Assembly (NCBI RefSeq): GCF_051307055.1
Contig: NZ_CP149994.1
Location: 2,170,001-2,234,000, forward strand
Source of the DNA: Dryocola sp051307055
GTDB taxonomy: Bacteria; Pseudomonadota; Gammaproteobacteria; Enterobacterales; Enterobacteriaceae
DNA length: 64,000 nt
Reading direction: 5' to 3'
Numbering within the stretch: the stretch's first letter is position 1; every line of letters begins with the position of its first letter. The position numbers were made by a program, and so were the translations under genes. The notes under the pieces were generated by a model. That model was not told the origin of the DNA. It saw only the letters and a program-made list of their open reading frames with translations, and made no database searches. Shown here piece by piece: positions 51,311 through 60,847 of the stretch.

Positions 51311-52483
51311 ATGCAAAAATTAATCAACTCAGTGCAGAACTATGCATGGGGAAGTAAAACTGCCTTAACGGAACTCTACGGCATGCCAAATCCGGACAAC
51401 CTGCCGATGGCGGAGCTGTGGATGGGCGCGCATCCTAAAAGCAGTTCAAAAGTGCTGGTAAACGGCCAGCCGCACGCGTTACGGGAGCTGATCGACGCCG
51501 ATCAAACAGCTGCCCTGGGCGCGGCCGTAGCGCAGCGATTTGGCGAGCTGCCGTTCCTCTTTAAAGTGCTCTGTGCCGATCAGCCGCTCTCCATTCAGGT
51601 GCACCCAAACAAAAAAGCCTCTGAAACCGGCTTTGCAAAAGAAAATGCGGCCGGCATCCCGCTTGACGCGGCCGAGCGTAATTATAAAGATCCAAACCAC
51701 AAGCCTGAGCTGGTTTTCGCCCTGACCCCGTTCCTTGCCATGAACGCCTTTCGCGAGTTCTCTGAAATCGTCTCTTTGCTGCAGCCGGTTTCTGGCGCGC
51801 ATAACGCTATCGCCCACTTCCTGCAGGAGCCGGGCGCTGAACGTTTAGCTCATCTGTTTGCCAGCCTGCTGAATATGCAGGGCGAAGAAAAATCCCGTGC
51901 GTTAGCCGTGCTGAAAGCCGCGCTGAACGGCCAGCAGGGCGAGCCGTGGGAAACCATCCGCGTAATTTCTGAATTTTATCCCGACGACAGCGGCCTGTTC
52001 TCCCCGCTGCTGCTTAACGTAGTTAAGCTCGAGCCGGGCGAAGCCATGTTCCTGTTCGCGGAAACGCCTCACGCCTACCTTAAAGGCGTGGCGCTGGAGG
52101 TGATGGCCAACTCAGATAACGTGCTGCGCGCGGGCCTGACGCCAAAATATATCGATATTCCTGAGCTGGTCGCAAACGTCCGGTTCGAGCCGAAGCCAGC
52201 AGGCGAACTGCTGACCCAGCCGCAGCGCAACGGCCACGAGCTGAGCTTCCCCGTTCCGGTCGCCGATTTCGCTTTCTCTTTGCACGATCTGCATGCCGCC
52301 CCTGCCGCGCTGGCGCAGGACAGCGCAGCCATAGTGTTCTGCGTGGAAGGTGAAACGGTGCTCAGCAAAGGCGAAGAGCAGCTGGTTCTTAAGCCCGGCG
52401 AGTCAGCTTTTATCGCAGCAAACGAATCGCCGGTTTCCGCAAGCGGCGTAGGCCGTATCGCCCGCGTCTATAACAAATGCTGA
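51311..52483 (+). CDS. manA: ManA, mannose-6-phosphate isomerase
   Basis: A 390-residue zinc enzyme interconverting mannose-6-phosphate and fructose-6-phosphate. Zinc ligands are the Gln and His in LSIQVHPNKKASE, Glu in NHKPELVFALTPF, and the His of ETPHAYLKG. The type I signature region VALEVMANSDNVLRAGLTPK is conserved. The ATG at 51311 (MQKLINSVQNYAWGSK) matches E. coli; the upstream ATG two codons earlier is not preferred. A terminator follows. Confidence 0.96.
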   Translation: MQKLINSVQNYAWGSKTALTELYGMPNPDNLPMAELWMGAHPKSSSKVLVNGQPHALRELIDADQTAALGAAVAQRFGELPFLFKVLCADQPLSIQVHPNKKASETGFAKENAAGIPLDAAERNYKDPNHKPELVFALTPFLAMNAFREFSEIVSLLQPVSGAHNAIAHFLQEPGAERLAHLFASLLNMQGEEKSRALAVLKAALNGQQGEPWETIRVISEFYPDDSGLFSPLLLNVVKLEPGEAMFLFAETPHAYLKGVALEVMANSDNVLRAGLTPKYIDIPELVANVRFEPKPAGELLTQPQRNGHELSFPVPVADFAFSLHDLHAAPAALAQDSAAIVFCVEGETVLSKGEEQLVLKPGESAFIAANESPVSASGVGRIARVYNKC

Positions 52484-52541
52484 AATTAAGTAACTTACTG
52501 ATCTTTTACCTATGGATTGCTAAGCTTAAGCGATAGTTTTC

Positions 52542-52562
52542 AAAACGCCCGCGGGCGTTTTT
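52542..52562 (+). terminator. manA terminator
   Basis: AAAACGCCCGCGGGCGTTTT, a near perfect palindrome ending in a T-run. Confidence 0.85.
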
Positions 52563-52614
52563 CATTCGACGGTCAGGGGATGTCTGACCGCCGCTTTAAA
52601 ATGGACAGGACAAG

Positions 52615-54147
52615 ATGAAAAAATCTCTGGTTGCGGTAGGTGTAATTGTTGCGCTCGGCGTGGTGTGGACGGGCGCTGCCTGGTATACCGGTAAACAGCT
52701 TGAAGGACGTATGGCTGAAATGATCGGCAATGCGAACAGCGAATTAAACAGGGCCTCACCCGAAGCCGGCCTGACGCTGAGCTACCAGGAGTACCACCGC
52801 GGCCTGTTCCACAGCAGCATGCAGTTAGTCGTTAAGCCGACGGCGGGCAAGCAAAGCGCGCTTCTGAAACCGGATCAAAGCGTAGTGTTCGCTGAAACCA
52901 TCGACCACGGTCCCTTCCCCTTTGCTCAGTTAAAAAAATTCAATTTGATCCCAGCCATGGCTTCCATCCGCACCGTGCTGGTTAGTAACCCAACCACTAA
53001 GCCGCTGTTTGACACCACCAAAGGCCAGTCCTTTATCGATGCGCAAACCCGCGTGGGCTACAGCGGCGCCACCTCGTCTGATATCGAGCTCCTGCCGCTG
53101 AACTATGCAAACGGCGAAGAGAAAGTGGCCTTTAGCGGCGGCCAGTTCACGGCTGATGTGGACGGTGAAGGCAATAAAATCGCCCTTTCCGGCGAAGCTA
53201 AAAGCGGTCTGGTTAACACGGTCAACCAGTACGGCCAGCATGTACAGATGACTTTCAATAACGTGAAAACCGACGGCAGCACCCAGCGCAGCGAATTCGA
53301 CGAGCGCGTGGGCGAGCAAAAAGCCTCCATTGAAAAACTGGCGATTGCCGTTGAAGGCAAAGAAATGGCGGTCCTTGAAGGTTTCACGCTCAATGCGAAA
53401 TCAGACGTGCAGGATGATAAAAAGCACCTTGCCGGGCAAATCGATTACTCTCTCGACGCGCTGAAAGTACAGAATCAAAATATGGGCAGCGGCAAACTGA
53501 CGCTGAAAGTCGGCAATATCGACGGCGCCGCGATGCATGAATTCAGCAAGATCTATAACGAGGAATCCCAGAAGCTGCTCGCCGATCCGGCCGTGGCAGC
53601 GAACCCGGAAATTTATCAGCAGAAAGTGATTGAAGTCTTTGCGGCCAATTTCCCGCTGCTGCTCAAGGGCAACCCGGTCGTTACCGTTGCGCCGCTAAGC
53701 TGGAAAAACGACAAAGGCGAAAGCACCTTCAACCTGTCGCTGTTCTTAAAAGATCCGGCCGCGGCAACGGGTGAAGCAACCACGCCTGAGCAGCAGCTGG
53801 ACCGCGTGTTGAAATCTCTCGATAGCAAACTTGTGATCCCAATGGATATGGCCACCAGCCTGATGACGCAGGTTGCGCAGCTCGAAGGCTATAAAGAGGA
53901 AGACGCCGCGAAGCTGGCCAGCCAGCAGATCAAAGGCCTGGCGGCGATGGGTCAGATGTTCCGCGTTACCACGATGCAAGACAACAACATCGTCTCCAGC
54001 CTGCAGTACGCCAACGGTCAGGCCACGCTTAACGGTCAGAAAATGTCCCTGAGCGATCTGATTGGCATGTTTGGCCTGCCTGGCACAGACGTACCGCCTC
54101 CGGCGCCAGAGCTTGAAGCGCCTGCTCCGGCTGCGCCTCAGCAGTAA
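52615..54147 (+). CDS. ydgA: YdgA family protein (DUF945)
   Basis: A 510-residue envelope protein with an N-terminal membrane anchor or signal (KKSLVAVGVIVALGVVWTGA) and a DUF945 body: YTGKQLEGRMAEMIGNANSE and TIDHGPFPFAQLKKF resemble E. coli YdgA (502 aa). The C-terminus is proline/alanine-rich (PPPAPELEAPAPAAPQQ). Function is unknown; the E. coli protein is inner-membrane associated. Confidence 0.94.
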   Translation: MKKSLVAVGVIVALGVVWTGAAWYTGKQLEGRMAEMIGNANSELNRASPEAGLTLSYQEYHRGLFHSSMQLVVKPTAGKQSALLKPDQSVVFAETIDHGPFPFAQLKKFNLIPAMASIRTVLVSNPTTKPLFDTTKGQSFIDAQTRVGYSGATSSDIELLPLNYANGEEKVAFSGGQFTADVDGEGNKIALSGEAKSGLVNTVNQYGQHVQMTFNNVKTDGSTQRSEFDERVGEQKASIEKLAIAVEGKEMAVLEGFTLNAKSDVQDDKKHLAGQIDYSLDALKVQNQNMGSGKLTLKVGNIDGAAMHEFSKIYNEESQKLLADPAVAANPEIYQQKVIEVFAANFPLLLKGNPVVTVAPLSWKNDKGESTFNLSLFLKDPAAATGEATTPEQQLDRVLKSLDSKLVIPMDMATSLMTQVAQLEGYKEEDAAKLASQQIKGLAAMGQMFRVTTMQDNNIVSSLQYANGQATLNGQKMSLSDLIGMFGLPGTDVPPPAPELEAPAPAAPQQ

Positions 54148-54154
54148 ATCTGGC

Positions 54155-54177
54155 AAGCCTCCTTCGGGAGGCTTTTT
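54155..54177 (+). terminator. ydgA terminator
   Basis: AAGCCTCC, UUCG tetraloop, GGAGGCTT and T-run. Confidence 0.95.
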
Positions 54178-54185
54178 CAGGCTGC

Positions 54186-54561
54186 CGGTTAGAGGTTAGC
54201 GATCTGACGCGCAGCTTTGATTTTTACGTGAAAACGCTGGGCTTTACGCCACGAGCAAAATGGTCGGAGGGCTTATCTCTCTTTGGGAGAGCTTTGGTTG
54301 TGTTTATCGCTCGACGATGTGGACGGCAGGCGAGATTACACCCACTACGCCTTTACGCTTTCCGCGCAGCATATCGGGAGCTTCCGGGAGAAATTGCGGG
54401 CCGCAGGCGTTGCCGAGTGGAAAGAGAATAAAAGTGAAGGCGCATCGATCTACTTTCTCGATCCCGATGGTCACAGATTAGAAGCCCATAGCGGCAATCT
54501 GGAAACAAGGCTTCAGTCATGCCAGAAAAACCCGTACGACGGGATGGTTTTCTTCCGCTAA
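54186..54561 (+). pseudogene. fosA-like glutathione transferase remnant
   Basis: Two frames together spell a FosA-type VOC protein. Frame one gives VSDLTRSFDFYVKTLGFTPR, AKWSEG; after about 54272 the frame shifts and continues LGELWLCLSLDDVDG, RRDYTHYAFTLSAQHIG, ASIYFLDPDGHRLEAH and YDGMVFFR. The break is explained by loss of two bases where an intact gene would read GGC-GCT-TAT. The first about 11 residues, with the metal His near position 7, are missing and the ydgA terminator lies close upstream. The other ligands (His in YTHYAF, Glu in HRLEAH) remain. The gene cannot make a working enzyme. Confidence 0.85.
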
Positions 54562-54610
54562 TCAACCCGGGCCGGAACATTTCTCCTGCTGGCGTTTTTT
54601 CTTTACGCTT

Positions 54611-55645
54611 TCAACTGCTTCGCAGCACCAGCCGCGCGGGCATTATCTGATTACGCGCTTCATCATCGCCATTTTTCGCCCGTGTCAGGATGCGTTGCCC
54701 CGCGCTGCGGCCTATTTCTCTTGCCGGCGTGGAAACCCAGGTCAGCGGTAAATCATCCAGCTCTTCGTCCATCACCTCTGCAAAGGCGGCAAGCGCGACG
54801 TGGCGGTCGTAATAGCTGTCCAGGCTCCCTTCTCCGCTTTGTCTTCCCGCGCGCAGCAGGCCGAACCAGGCGCCCATGGCGACGGTGCTGTTATGGCAGA
54901 GCACGGCCGTAATGGTCGGGTTATGGTGCAGCAAAGCGGTGATGGCGTCCGCCGCCTGCTTCTGGCTGGACTCGCATTCGATAATCCACTCGCTGTGGAA
55001 CGGCAGCCCAAACTTTAACAGCGTTGAGCAATAGCCGCCGAGGCGTTCTGCGCGCGTCAACGAAGAGCCCCGGCCGCCGATCCAAGCAATTCGCTGATGC
55101 CCCCGCTTAATTAAATGCTCGGTCACCAGCTGCGCGGCCTGCATATTATCCGGGCGAATTATGTCCGCTTCGTCGAGATAGCTGGCACGGGAGGCGAAAA
55201 CCAGCGGCAGCTGCTTTTGTTCGGCTAATTCCCTTAGCTCCGCCCCCTGACCTGCCGCACCGGCGATAATGATGCCGTCCACGCCCTGGGCGATAAGCGT
55301 TTCGAAGCAGCGCTGCATATGCTGGCCTTTCGCGCCGCTTTGGGTGAGGAAGAGTAATTTGCCCTGCTTTTCCAGCTCGTCCGTCAGCCCCGCCGTCAGC
55401 TCCGCATAAAAGGGATTACACAGATCCCGCACTATCAGACCAATAACGCCGCTTTGCCCTCCCCGCAGCGATACCGCCTGCCGGTTGCGCACAAAACCGA
55501 GTTTTTCAATAGCTTCATTTACGCGCGTTCCGGTCGCCGCGGAGATTCTGCCTTTGCCGCTTAGTACGAGCGAGACCGTCGTCACCGATACACCTGCGGC
55601 ATCGGCAACGTCGTTAATAGTGATTTTTTTTGCCATCGTGGTCAT
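54611..55645 (-). CDS. malI: MalI, LacI-family repressor of malXY
   Basis: A 344-residue repressor. The HTH and hinge are ITINDVADAAGVSVTTVSLV, LSGKGRISAATGTRVNEAIE; the sensor domain keeps SGVIGLIVRDLCNPFYAELT and SLTRAERLGGYCSTLLKFGL as in E. coli MalI (342 aa). It is divergent from malX. Two operators in between explain repression of both genes. The start could be the ATG at 55645 or the one three codons in. Confidence 0.95.
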   Translation of the reverse strand: MTTMAKKITINDVADAAGVSVTTVSLVLSGKGRISAATGTRVNEAIEKLGFVRNRQAVSLRGGQSGVIGLIVRDLCNPFYAELTAGLTDELEKQGKLLFLTQSGAKGQHMQRCFETLIAQGVDGIIIAGAAGQGAELRELAEQKQLPLVFASRASYLDEADIIRPDNMQAAQLVTEHLIKRGHQRIAWIGGRGSSLTRAERLGGYCSTLLKFGLPFHSEWIIECESSQKQAADAITALLHHNPTITAVLCHNSTVAMGAWFGLLRAGRQSGEGSLDSYYDRHVALAAFAEVMDEELDDLPLTWVSTPAREIGRSAGQRILTRAKNGDDEARNQIMPARLVLRSS

Positions 55646-55683
55646 ACGCGGAACGGGTCCTCCGTGAATCAGGTAATACGCAA

Positions 55684-55699
55684 GATAAAACGTTTTATC
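55684..55699. promoter_or_regulatory. MalI operator, malI side
   Basis: GATAAAACGTTTTATC is a perfect 16-bp palindrome identical to the known E. coli MalI operator. Confidence 0.92.
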
Positions 55700-55762
55700 C
55701 CTATGCGCATATTAAGCGCTTTGTCACCTTTTTAATCTGTGAACTACCGCGCAATATACTTT

Positions 55763-55778
55763 GGTAAAACGTTTTATC
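55763..55778. promoter_or_regulatory. MalI operator, malX side
   Basis: GGTAAAACGTTTTATC differs from the perfect operator at one base. It is centred 79 bp from the other site and 55 bp before the malX start. Confidence 0.9.
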
Positions 55779-55832
55779 ATCCGGCTTGTTTCGTACTTCA
55801 CTCTTTTTATTCATCAGGGTACAGGAGTCGTT

Positions 55833-57425
55833 ATGGCGGCTAATACATCACAAAAAGTTACGCTTTGGGAGTTTTTTCAAAACCTCGGTAAAACCTTCAT
55901 GCTACCGGTGGCGCTGCTGTCGTTCTGCGGCATCATGCTCGGTATCGGCAGCTCGTTAAGCAGCCATGACGTTATCACCCTGCTGCCTGCGCTGGGTAAT
56001 CCGGTGCTGCAGCCAATCTTTATCTGGATGAGCAAAGTCGGCTCGTTCGCCTTCAGCTTCCTGCCGGTGATGTTCTGTATCGCCATTCCGCTGGGTCTGG
56101 CAAGCGAGAATAAAGGCGTTGCCGCCTTCGCCGGTTTTGTCGGTTACGTGGTGATGAACCTCGGGGTTAACTTCTGGCTGACGGCCAAAGGCATTCTGCC
56201 AACTACCGATGCCGCGCTGCTGAAAGCGAACAACGTTCAGAACGTGCTGGGCATTCAGTCTATCGATACCGGCATTCTTGGCGCCGTTATCGCCGGTGTG
56301 ATCGTGGCGATGCTGCATAAGCGCTTCCACAATATCCGCCTGCCGGACGCGCTGGCCTTCTTCGGCGGCACCCGCTTTGTGCCGATTATCACCACCGTTG
56401 TGATGGGCCTGGTCGGTCTGGTTATTCCGCTGATCTGGCCGGTATTCGCGGCTGGCATCACCGGCATTGGTAACCTGATTAACAGCGCCGGCATTTTTGG
56501 CCCGATGATTTTCGGCACCGGCGAACGTCTGCTGCTGCCCTTTGGCCTGCAACACATTCTGGTGGCGCTGATCCGCTTTACCGAAGCGGGCGGCACGATG
56601 GCGGTGTGCGGCCATAGCGTCAGCGGCGCGCTGACTATCTTCCAGGCGCAGCTAAGCTGCCCAACGGTACACGGCTTCTCTGAAAGCGCGACCCGTTTCC
56701 TGTCGCAGGGCAAAATGCCTGCCTTCCTGGGCGGCCTGCCCGGTGCTGCACTGGCGATGTATCACTGCGCGCGCCCTGAAAACCGCCATAAAATTAAAGG
56801 CCTGCTGATTTCCGGCGTCATTGCCTGCGTGGTTGGCGGCACCACAGAACCGCTGGAGTTCCTGTTCCTGTTCGTGGCCCCGGTGCTCTATCTCATTCAC
56901 GCCCTGCTGACCGGGCTTGGCTTTACCATGATGGCGGTGCTGGGCGTGACTATCGGCAACACCGACGGGAACGTTATCGACTTCGTGGTATTCGGTATCC
57001 TGCACGGCCTGTCGACCAAATGGTACATGGTGCCGGTTGTGGCGGCGGCGTGGTTCGCGGTTTATTACGGTATCTTCCGCTTCGCCATTACCCGCTTTAA
57101 CATCAAAACGCCGGGTCGCGATATCGACACCACCAGCAGCGCAGAAAAAGCGCTGGCAGGCCAGGTGGGCAAATCCGGCTACAATGTTCCGGCGATGCTG
57201 ACAGCGCTTGGCGGGGCAGAAAACGTCGTCACGCTGGACAACTGCATTACCCGCCTGCGGATGACGGTGAAAGATATGTCGCTGGTTGACAGCGCCGCGC
57301 TGAAAAACCTCCGCGCCATCGGCGTGGTGCAGCTAAATCAGCACAACCTGCAGGTGGTTATCGGGCCGCAGGTGCAGTCGGTTAAGGATGAGATGGCAAG
57401 CCTGATGAGCACGGCGCAGGCATAA
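55833..57425 (+). CDS. malX: MalX, PTS glucose/maltose-type IICB permease
   Basis: A 530-residue PTS enzyme II, same length as E. coli MalX. The IIC part spans about residues 1-400 (KTFMLPVALLSFCGIMLGIG; IGAN-like GGTTEPLEFLFLFVAPVLY). The IIB domain follows, with the phospho-cysteine in VTLDNCITRLRMTVKD. E. coli MalX can take up glucose and maltose by facilitated diffusion; its natural substrate is uncertain. ATG at 55833 is preceded by AGGAGTCGTT; the longer frame through the operator is rejected. Confidence 0.95.
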   Translation: MAANTSQKVTLWEFFQNLGKTFMLPVALLSFCGIMLGIGSSLSSHDVITLLPALGNPVLQPIFIWMSKVGSFAFSFLPVMFCIAIPLGLASENKGVAAFAGFVGYVVMNLGVNFWLTAKGILPTTDAALLKANNVQNVLGIQSIDTGILGAVIAGVIVAMLHKRFHNIRLPDALAFFGGTRFVPIITTVVMGLVGLVIPLIWPVFAAGITGIGNLINSAGIFGPMIFGTGERLLLPFGLQHILVALIRFTEAGGTMAVCGHSVSGALTIFQAQLSCPTVHGFSESATRFLSQGKMPAFLGGLPGAALAMYHCARPENRHKIKGLLISGVIACVVGGTTEPLEFLFLFVAPVLYLIHALLTGLGFTMMAVLGVTIGNTDGNVIDFVVFGILHGLSTKWYMVPVVAAAWFAVYYGIFRFAITRFNIKTPGRDIDTTSSAEKALAGQVGKSGYNVPAMLTALGGAENVVTLDNCITRLRMTVKDMSLVDSAALKNLRAIGVVQLNQHNLQVVIGPQVQSVKDEMASLMSTAQA

Positions 57426-57539
57426 ACCGGCTAATATAATTTCCGACTTTTATTCGTCAGGATTAACGCCCCTTTAAGCGCAATAATATTTTGTTGATTG
57501 TCTCAAGGGCGCAGCAGCGCCCTTTTGCTGTGAGGTTCT

Positions 57540-58712
57540 ATGTTCGATTTTTCTGTTCCGGTCGATCGCCACGGCACGTGGTGCACCCAGTGGGATTATG
57601 TGGCAGATCGTTTTGGCGCGGCGGATTTGCTTCCCTTTACCATCTCCGATATGGATTTTCCGACCGCCCCGGCTATTCTCTCGGCGCTGCATCAACGTCT
57701 GGCCCACGGCGTGCTCGGCTACAGCCGCTGGAAAAATGACGATTTCATCGGCGCCGTGGCGCACTGGTATCAGCAACGCTTTAACAGCGCTATCGATGCC
57801 GAAAGCCTGGTTTACGGCCCGTCCGTTATTTATATAGTTTCACAGCTGATACGCCAGTGGTCAGAACCGGGCGACGCGGTGCTTATCCATACCCCCGCCT
57901 ATGACGCATTTTATAAAGCGATTGCAGGCAATAAGCGCCAGGTATTCAGCGCGCCGCTGTATAATTCCGCCGCAGGCTGGACGTGCGACATGGCCGCCCT
58001 TGAAGGCCAGCTTGCCAAACCAGAATGTAAAATCATGCTGCTGTGCAGTCCGCAAAATCCGACGGGCAAGGTCTGGACGCGCGAAGAGCTGGAAATCATG
58101 GCGAAGCTGTGTGAACGCCATAACGTGCGCGTAATCAGCGATGAAATTCATATGGATATGGTCTGGGAAGGCCGCCAGCACACGCCCTGGTGCGAGGTGG
58201 GCAAAGGCGCCTGGGCGCTGGTTACCTCGGCTTCAAAGAGCTTCAATATTCCCGCGCTAACCGGCGCGTACGGCCTGATTAGCGATGAACGCGACCGACA
58301 GGACTATCTGAACGTCCTGAAAGGCCAGGACGGGCTTTCCTCTCCTGCGGTGCTGGCGCTGGTTGCGCATATTGCCGCCTATCGGGAAGGAGAGCCGTGG
58401 CTTGATGCCCTGCGCGCTTATCTCCAGAGCAACCTTGAGTACGTCGCCGATACGCTGAACAGCGAGTTTGCGCAACTTAACTGGCAGCCGCCGCAGGCAA
58501 CCTATCTGGCGTGGATCGATCTCCGCCCGCTTGGCATGGACGATCGGAGGCTGCAAAAGGCGCTGATTGAGCAGCAAAAAGTCGCCATCATGCCGGGATA
58601 TACCTACGGTGAAGAGGGAAAAGGCTTTATCCGCCTCAACGCCGGATGCCCGCGAGCGAAGCTGGAAGAAGGCGTAAAACGTTTGATCGCCGCCATTAAA
58701 TCGCTGCAATAA
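57540..58712 (+). CDS. malY: MalY, PLP C-S lyase and MalT antagonist
   Basis: A 390-residue PLP enzyme with beta-cystathionase activity that in E. coli also binds MalT and keeps the maltose regulon silent. The PLP lysine is in LVTSASKSFNIPALTGAYGL; PQNPTGKVWTREELE and VISDEIHMDMVWEGR are conserved. Length equals E. coli MalY. It follows malX by 114 bp. Confidence 0.95.
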   Translation: MFDFSVPVDRHGTWCTQWDYVADRFGAADLLPFTISDMDFPTAPAILSALHQRLAHGVLGYSRWKNDDFIGAVAHWYQQRFNSAIDAESLVYGPSVIYIVSQLIRQWSEPGDAVLIHTPAYDAFYKAIAGNKRQVFSAPLYNSAAGWTCDMAALEGQLAKPECKIMLLCSPQNPTGKVWTREELEIMAKLCERHNVRVISDEIHMDMVWEGRQHTPWCEVGKGAWALVTSASKSFNIPALTGAYGLISDERDRQDYLNVLKGQDGLSSPAVLALVAHIAAYREGEPWLDALRAYLQSNLEYVADTLNSEFAQLNWQPPQATYLAWIDLRPLGMDDRRLQKALIEQQKVAIMPGYTYGEEGKGFIRLNAGCPRAKLEEGVKRLIAAIKSLQ

Positions 58713-58828
58713 GATTCGGGGAGGCAGATTCCCTTTCATTTGCGCAACTTATTATTGCCGGCAGATAGCAATTTGCCGGTGAATGTTTTTATACTGTTAC
58801 GCACTTGAAGCAAAAAAAGAGTGCGACC

Positions 58829-59830
58829 ATGATTGATACCACCCTGCCGTTAACCGATTTGCACCGCCACCTTGATGGCAATATTCGTGCACAAACCATT
58901 CTCGATCTGGGCCGCCAGTATAATTTGCCGCTTCCGGCAGCTTCCATTGAGGATTTAATCCCGCACGTGCAGGTTGTTGAGTCCGCGCCGGATCTGGTGA
59001 GCTTCCTGTCGAAGCTGGACTGGGGCGTGAAGATGCTTGCCACTCTTGACGCCTGCCGCCGCGTAGCCTGGGAAAATATTGAAGATGCCGCCCGTAACGG
59101 CCTGCATTATGTCGAGCTGCGTTTCTCACCGGGTTATATGGCAATGGCCCACAACCTGCCGGTTGCGGGCGTCGTAGAAGCCGTTATCGAAGGCGTGCGT
59201 GAAGGCTGTCGTGATTTTGGCGTCGAGGCTCGTCTGATTGGCATTATGAGCCGCACCTTCGGCGAAGCCGCCTGTCAGGCTGAGCTGGAAGCCCTGCTCG
59301 CCCACCGCGACCATATTACCGCCCTGGATCTGGCTGGCGACGAGCTCGGTTTCCCCGGCAGCCTGTTCCTGAGCCATTTTAATCGCGCGCGCGATGCAGG
59401 CTGGCATATCACCGTGCACGCGGGCGAAGCGGCCGGACCGGAAAGCATCTGGCAGGCCATTCGCGAGCTGGGCGCCGAGCGTATCGGCCACGGCGTCAAG
59501 GCGACTGAAGATCCTGCCCTGATGGACTTCCTGGCCGAGCAAGGCATCGGTATCGAATCCTGCCTGACCTCCAACATTCAGACCAGCACCGTGCCGTCGC
59601 TGGACAAGCATCCGCTGATCAAATTCCTCGATCGCGGCGTGCTGGCAACGATTAATACCGACGACCCGGCGGTTCAGGGTATCGACATCGTGCATGAATA
59701 TACCGTTGCGGCGCCGCGTGCGGGTCTGAGCCCGGCACAGATTCGTACCGCCCAGGAGAATGGTTTAAAAATTGCCTTTCTGAGCGAGGCTGAAAAGCAG
59801 GCGCTACTCGCTAAAGTACGCGCCGCTTAA
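58829..59830 (+). CDS. add: Add, adenosine deaminase
   Basis: A 333-residue zinc enzyme converting adenosine to inosine. Zinc ligands are the two His in TDLHRHLDGNIRA, the His of WHITVHAGEAAGPE, and the Asp in LATINTDDPAVQG; the catalytic Glu is in HAGEAAGPE and His in RIGHGVK. ATG at 58829 matches the E. coli start. It follows malY as in E. coli. Confidence 0.97.
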   Translation: MIDTTLPLTDLHRHLDGNIRAQTILDLGRQYNLPLPAASIEDLIPHVQVVESAPDLVSFLSKLDWGVKMLATLDACRRVAWENIEDAARNGLHYVELRFSPGYMAMAHNLPVAGVVEAVIEGVREGCRDFGVEARLIGIMSRTFGEAACQAELEALLAHRDHITALDLAGDELGFPGSLFLSHFNRARDAGWHITVHAGEAAGPESIWQAIRELGAERIGHGVKATEDPALMDFLAEQGIGIESCLTSNIQTSTVPSLDKHPLIKFLDRGVLATINTDDPAVQGIDIVHEYTVAAPRAGLSPAQIRTAQENGLKIAFLSEAEKQALLAKVRAA

Positions 59831-59848
59831 CCCACCCACGGCGGCTGG

Positions 59849-60847
59849 TCAGGAAGCTGACTCAGGCTGCCGTTTTTCCTTTGCCGCTTTGCGCGCATAG
59901 CGCTGCGCCAGCACCGCACAGACCATAAGCTGGATCTGGTGGAAAATCATCAGCGGCAGCACCATCATCCCCACGGCGCTCGCAGGAAACAGAACGTTTG
60001 CCATCGGCACGCCGTTGGCGAGGCTCTTCTTCGAGCCGCAGAAAACGATGGTGATTTCATCGGCGGTATTAAAACCCAGCAGCCTTGCCGCCCAGGTATT
60101 CACCACCAGCACAATCGCCAGCAGCACTACCGAACACCCCAGAATGGCTAACAGGGCGATGCCGTTAACCTGATGCCAGATGCCCTCGACCACCGCTTCG
60201 CTGAACGCCACATATACCACCAGCAGAATAGAAGAGCGATCCGTCAGGTTGACGAGCTTTTTATGTTTCTCCACCCAGCGGCTTATCAGCGGGCGCGACA
60301 GATGGCCGATGATAAAGGGCACCATCAGCTGCATGATGATTTTGCCAATCGCATGCAGCGTATCCGTCGTCCCTTCCTGAGTATTCATCAGGGCGCCAAC
60401 CAGCACCGGCGACAGGAAAATGCCCAGGATACTGGATGCCGAGGCGCTGCAAACCGCCGCCGCCACGTTACCGCCGGCAACGGAGGTGAAGGCAATAGCC
60501 GACTGCACCGTCGCCGGCAGCGCGCAGAGATAAAGGAAGCCCATGTACAGCGGCTGGTTGAGAATAGCCGGCGTCAGGAAGCCCATTGCCAGGCCAAGCA
60601 GAGGAAAGAGTACAAAGGTGCTGAGGAACACCACCAGATGAAGTTTCCAGTGCCCCATCCCGGCCACAATCGCCGCGCGGGAAAGCTTTGCGCCGTGCAT
60701 GAAAAACAGCAGCGCAATGGCAGCCGTGGTCAGATATTCAAAACCCGTTTTGACTATTCCTTCACAGGGAAACAGCGAGGCCACCACCACCACGGCGATC
60801 ATCACCAGTAAAAAATTATCGATTTTCAGACGCTGCAGCCAGCCCAT
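59849..60847 (-). CDS. YfeH-like bile acid:sodium symporter-family protein
   Basis: A 332-residue membrane protein with about ten helices (BART family). It is clearly homologous to E. coli YfeH (332 aa): TTAAIALLFFMHGAKLSRAA, ATVQSAIAFTSVAGGNVAAA and EITIVFCGSKKSLANGVPMA are almost the same. In K-12 yfeH is elsewhere, so this is a paralogue or a relocated copy; hence no symbol. Substrate unknown. It converges on add with an 18-bp gap. Confidence 0.88.
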   Translation of the reverse strand: MGWLQRLKIDNFLLVMIAVVVVASLFPCEGIVKTGFEYLTTAAIALLFFMHGAKLSRAAIVAGMGHWKLHLVVFLSTFVLFPLLGLAMGFLTPAILNQPLYMGFLYLCALPATVQSAIAFTSVAGGNVAAAVCSASASSILGIFLSPVLVGALMNTQEGTTDTLHAIGKIIMQLMVPFIIGHLSRPLISRWVEKHKKLVNLTDRSSILLVVYVAFSEAVVEGIWHQVNGIALLAILGCSVVLLAIVLVVNTWAARLLGFNTADEITIVFCGSKKSLANGVPMANVLFPASAVGMMVLPLMIFHQIQLMVCAVLAQRYARKAAKEKRQPESAS

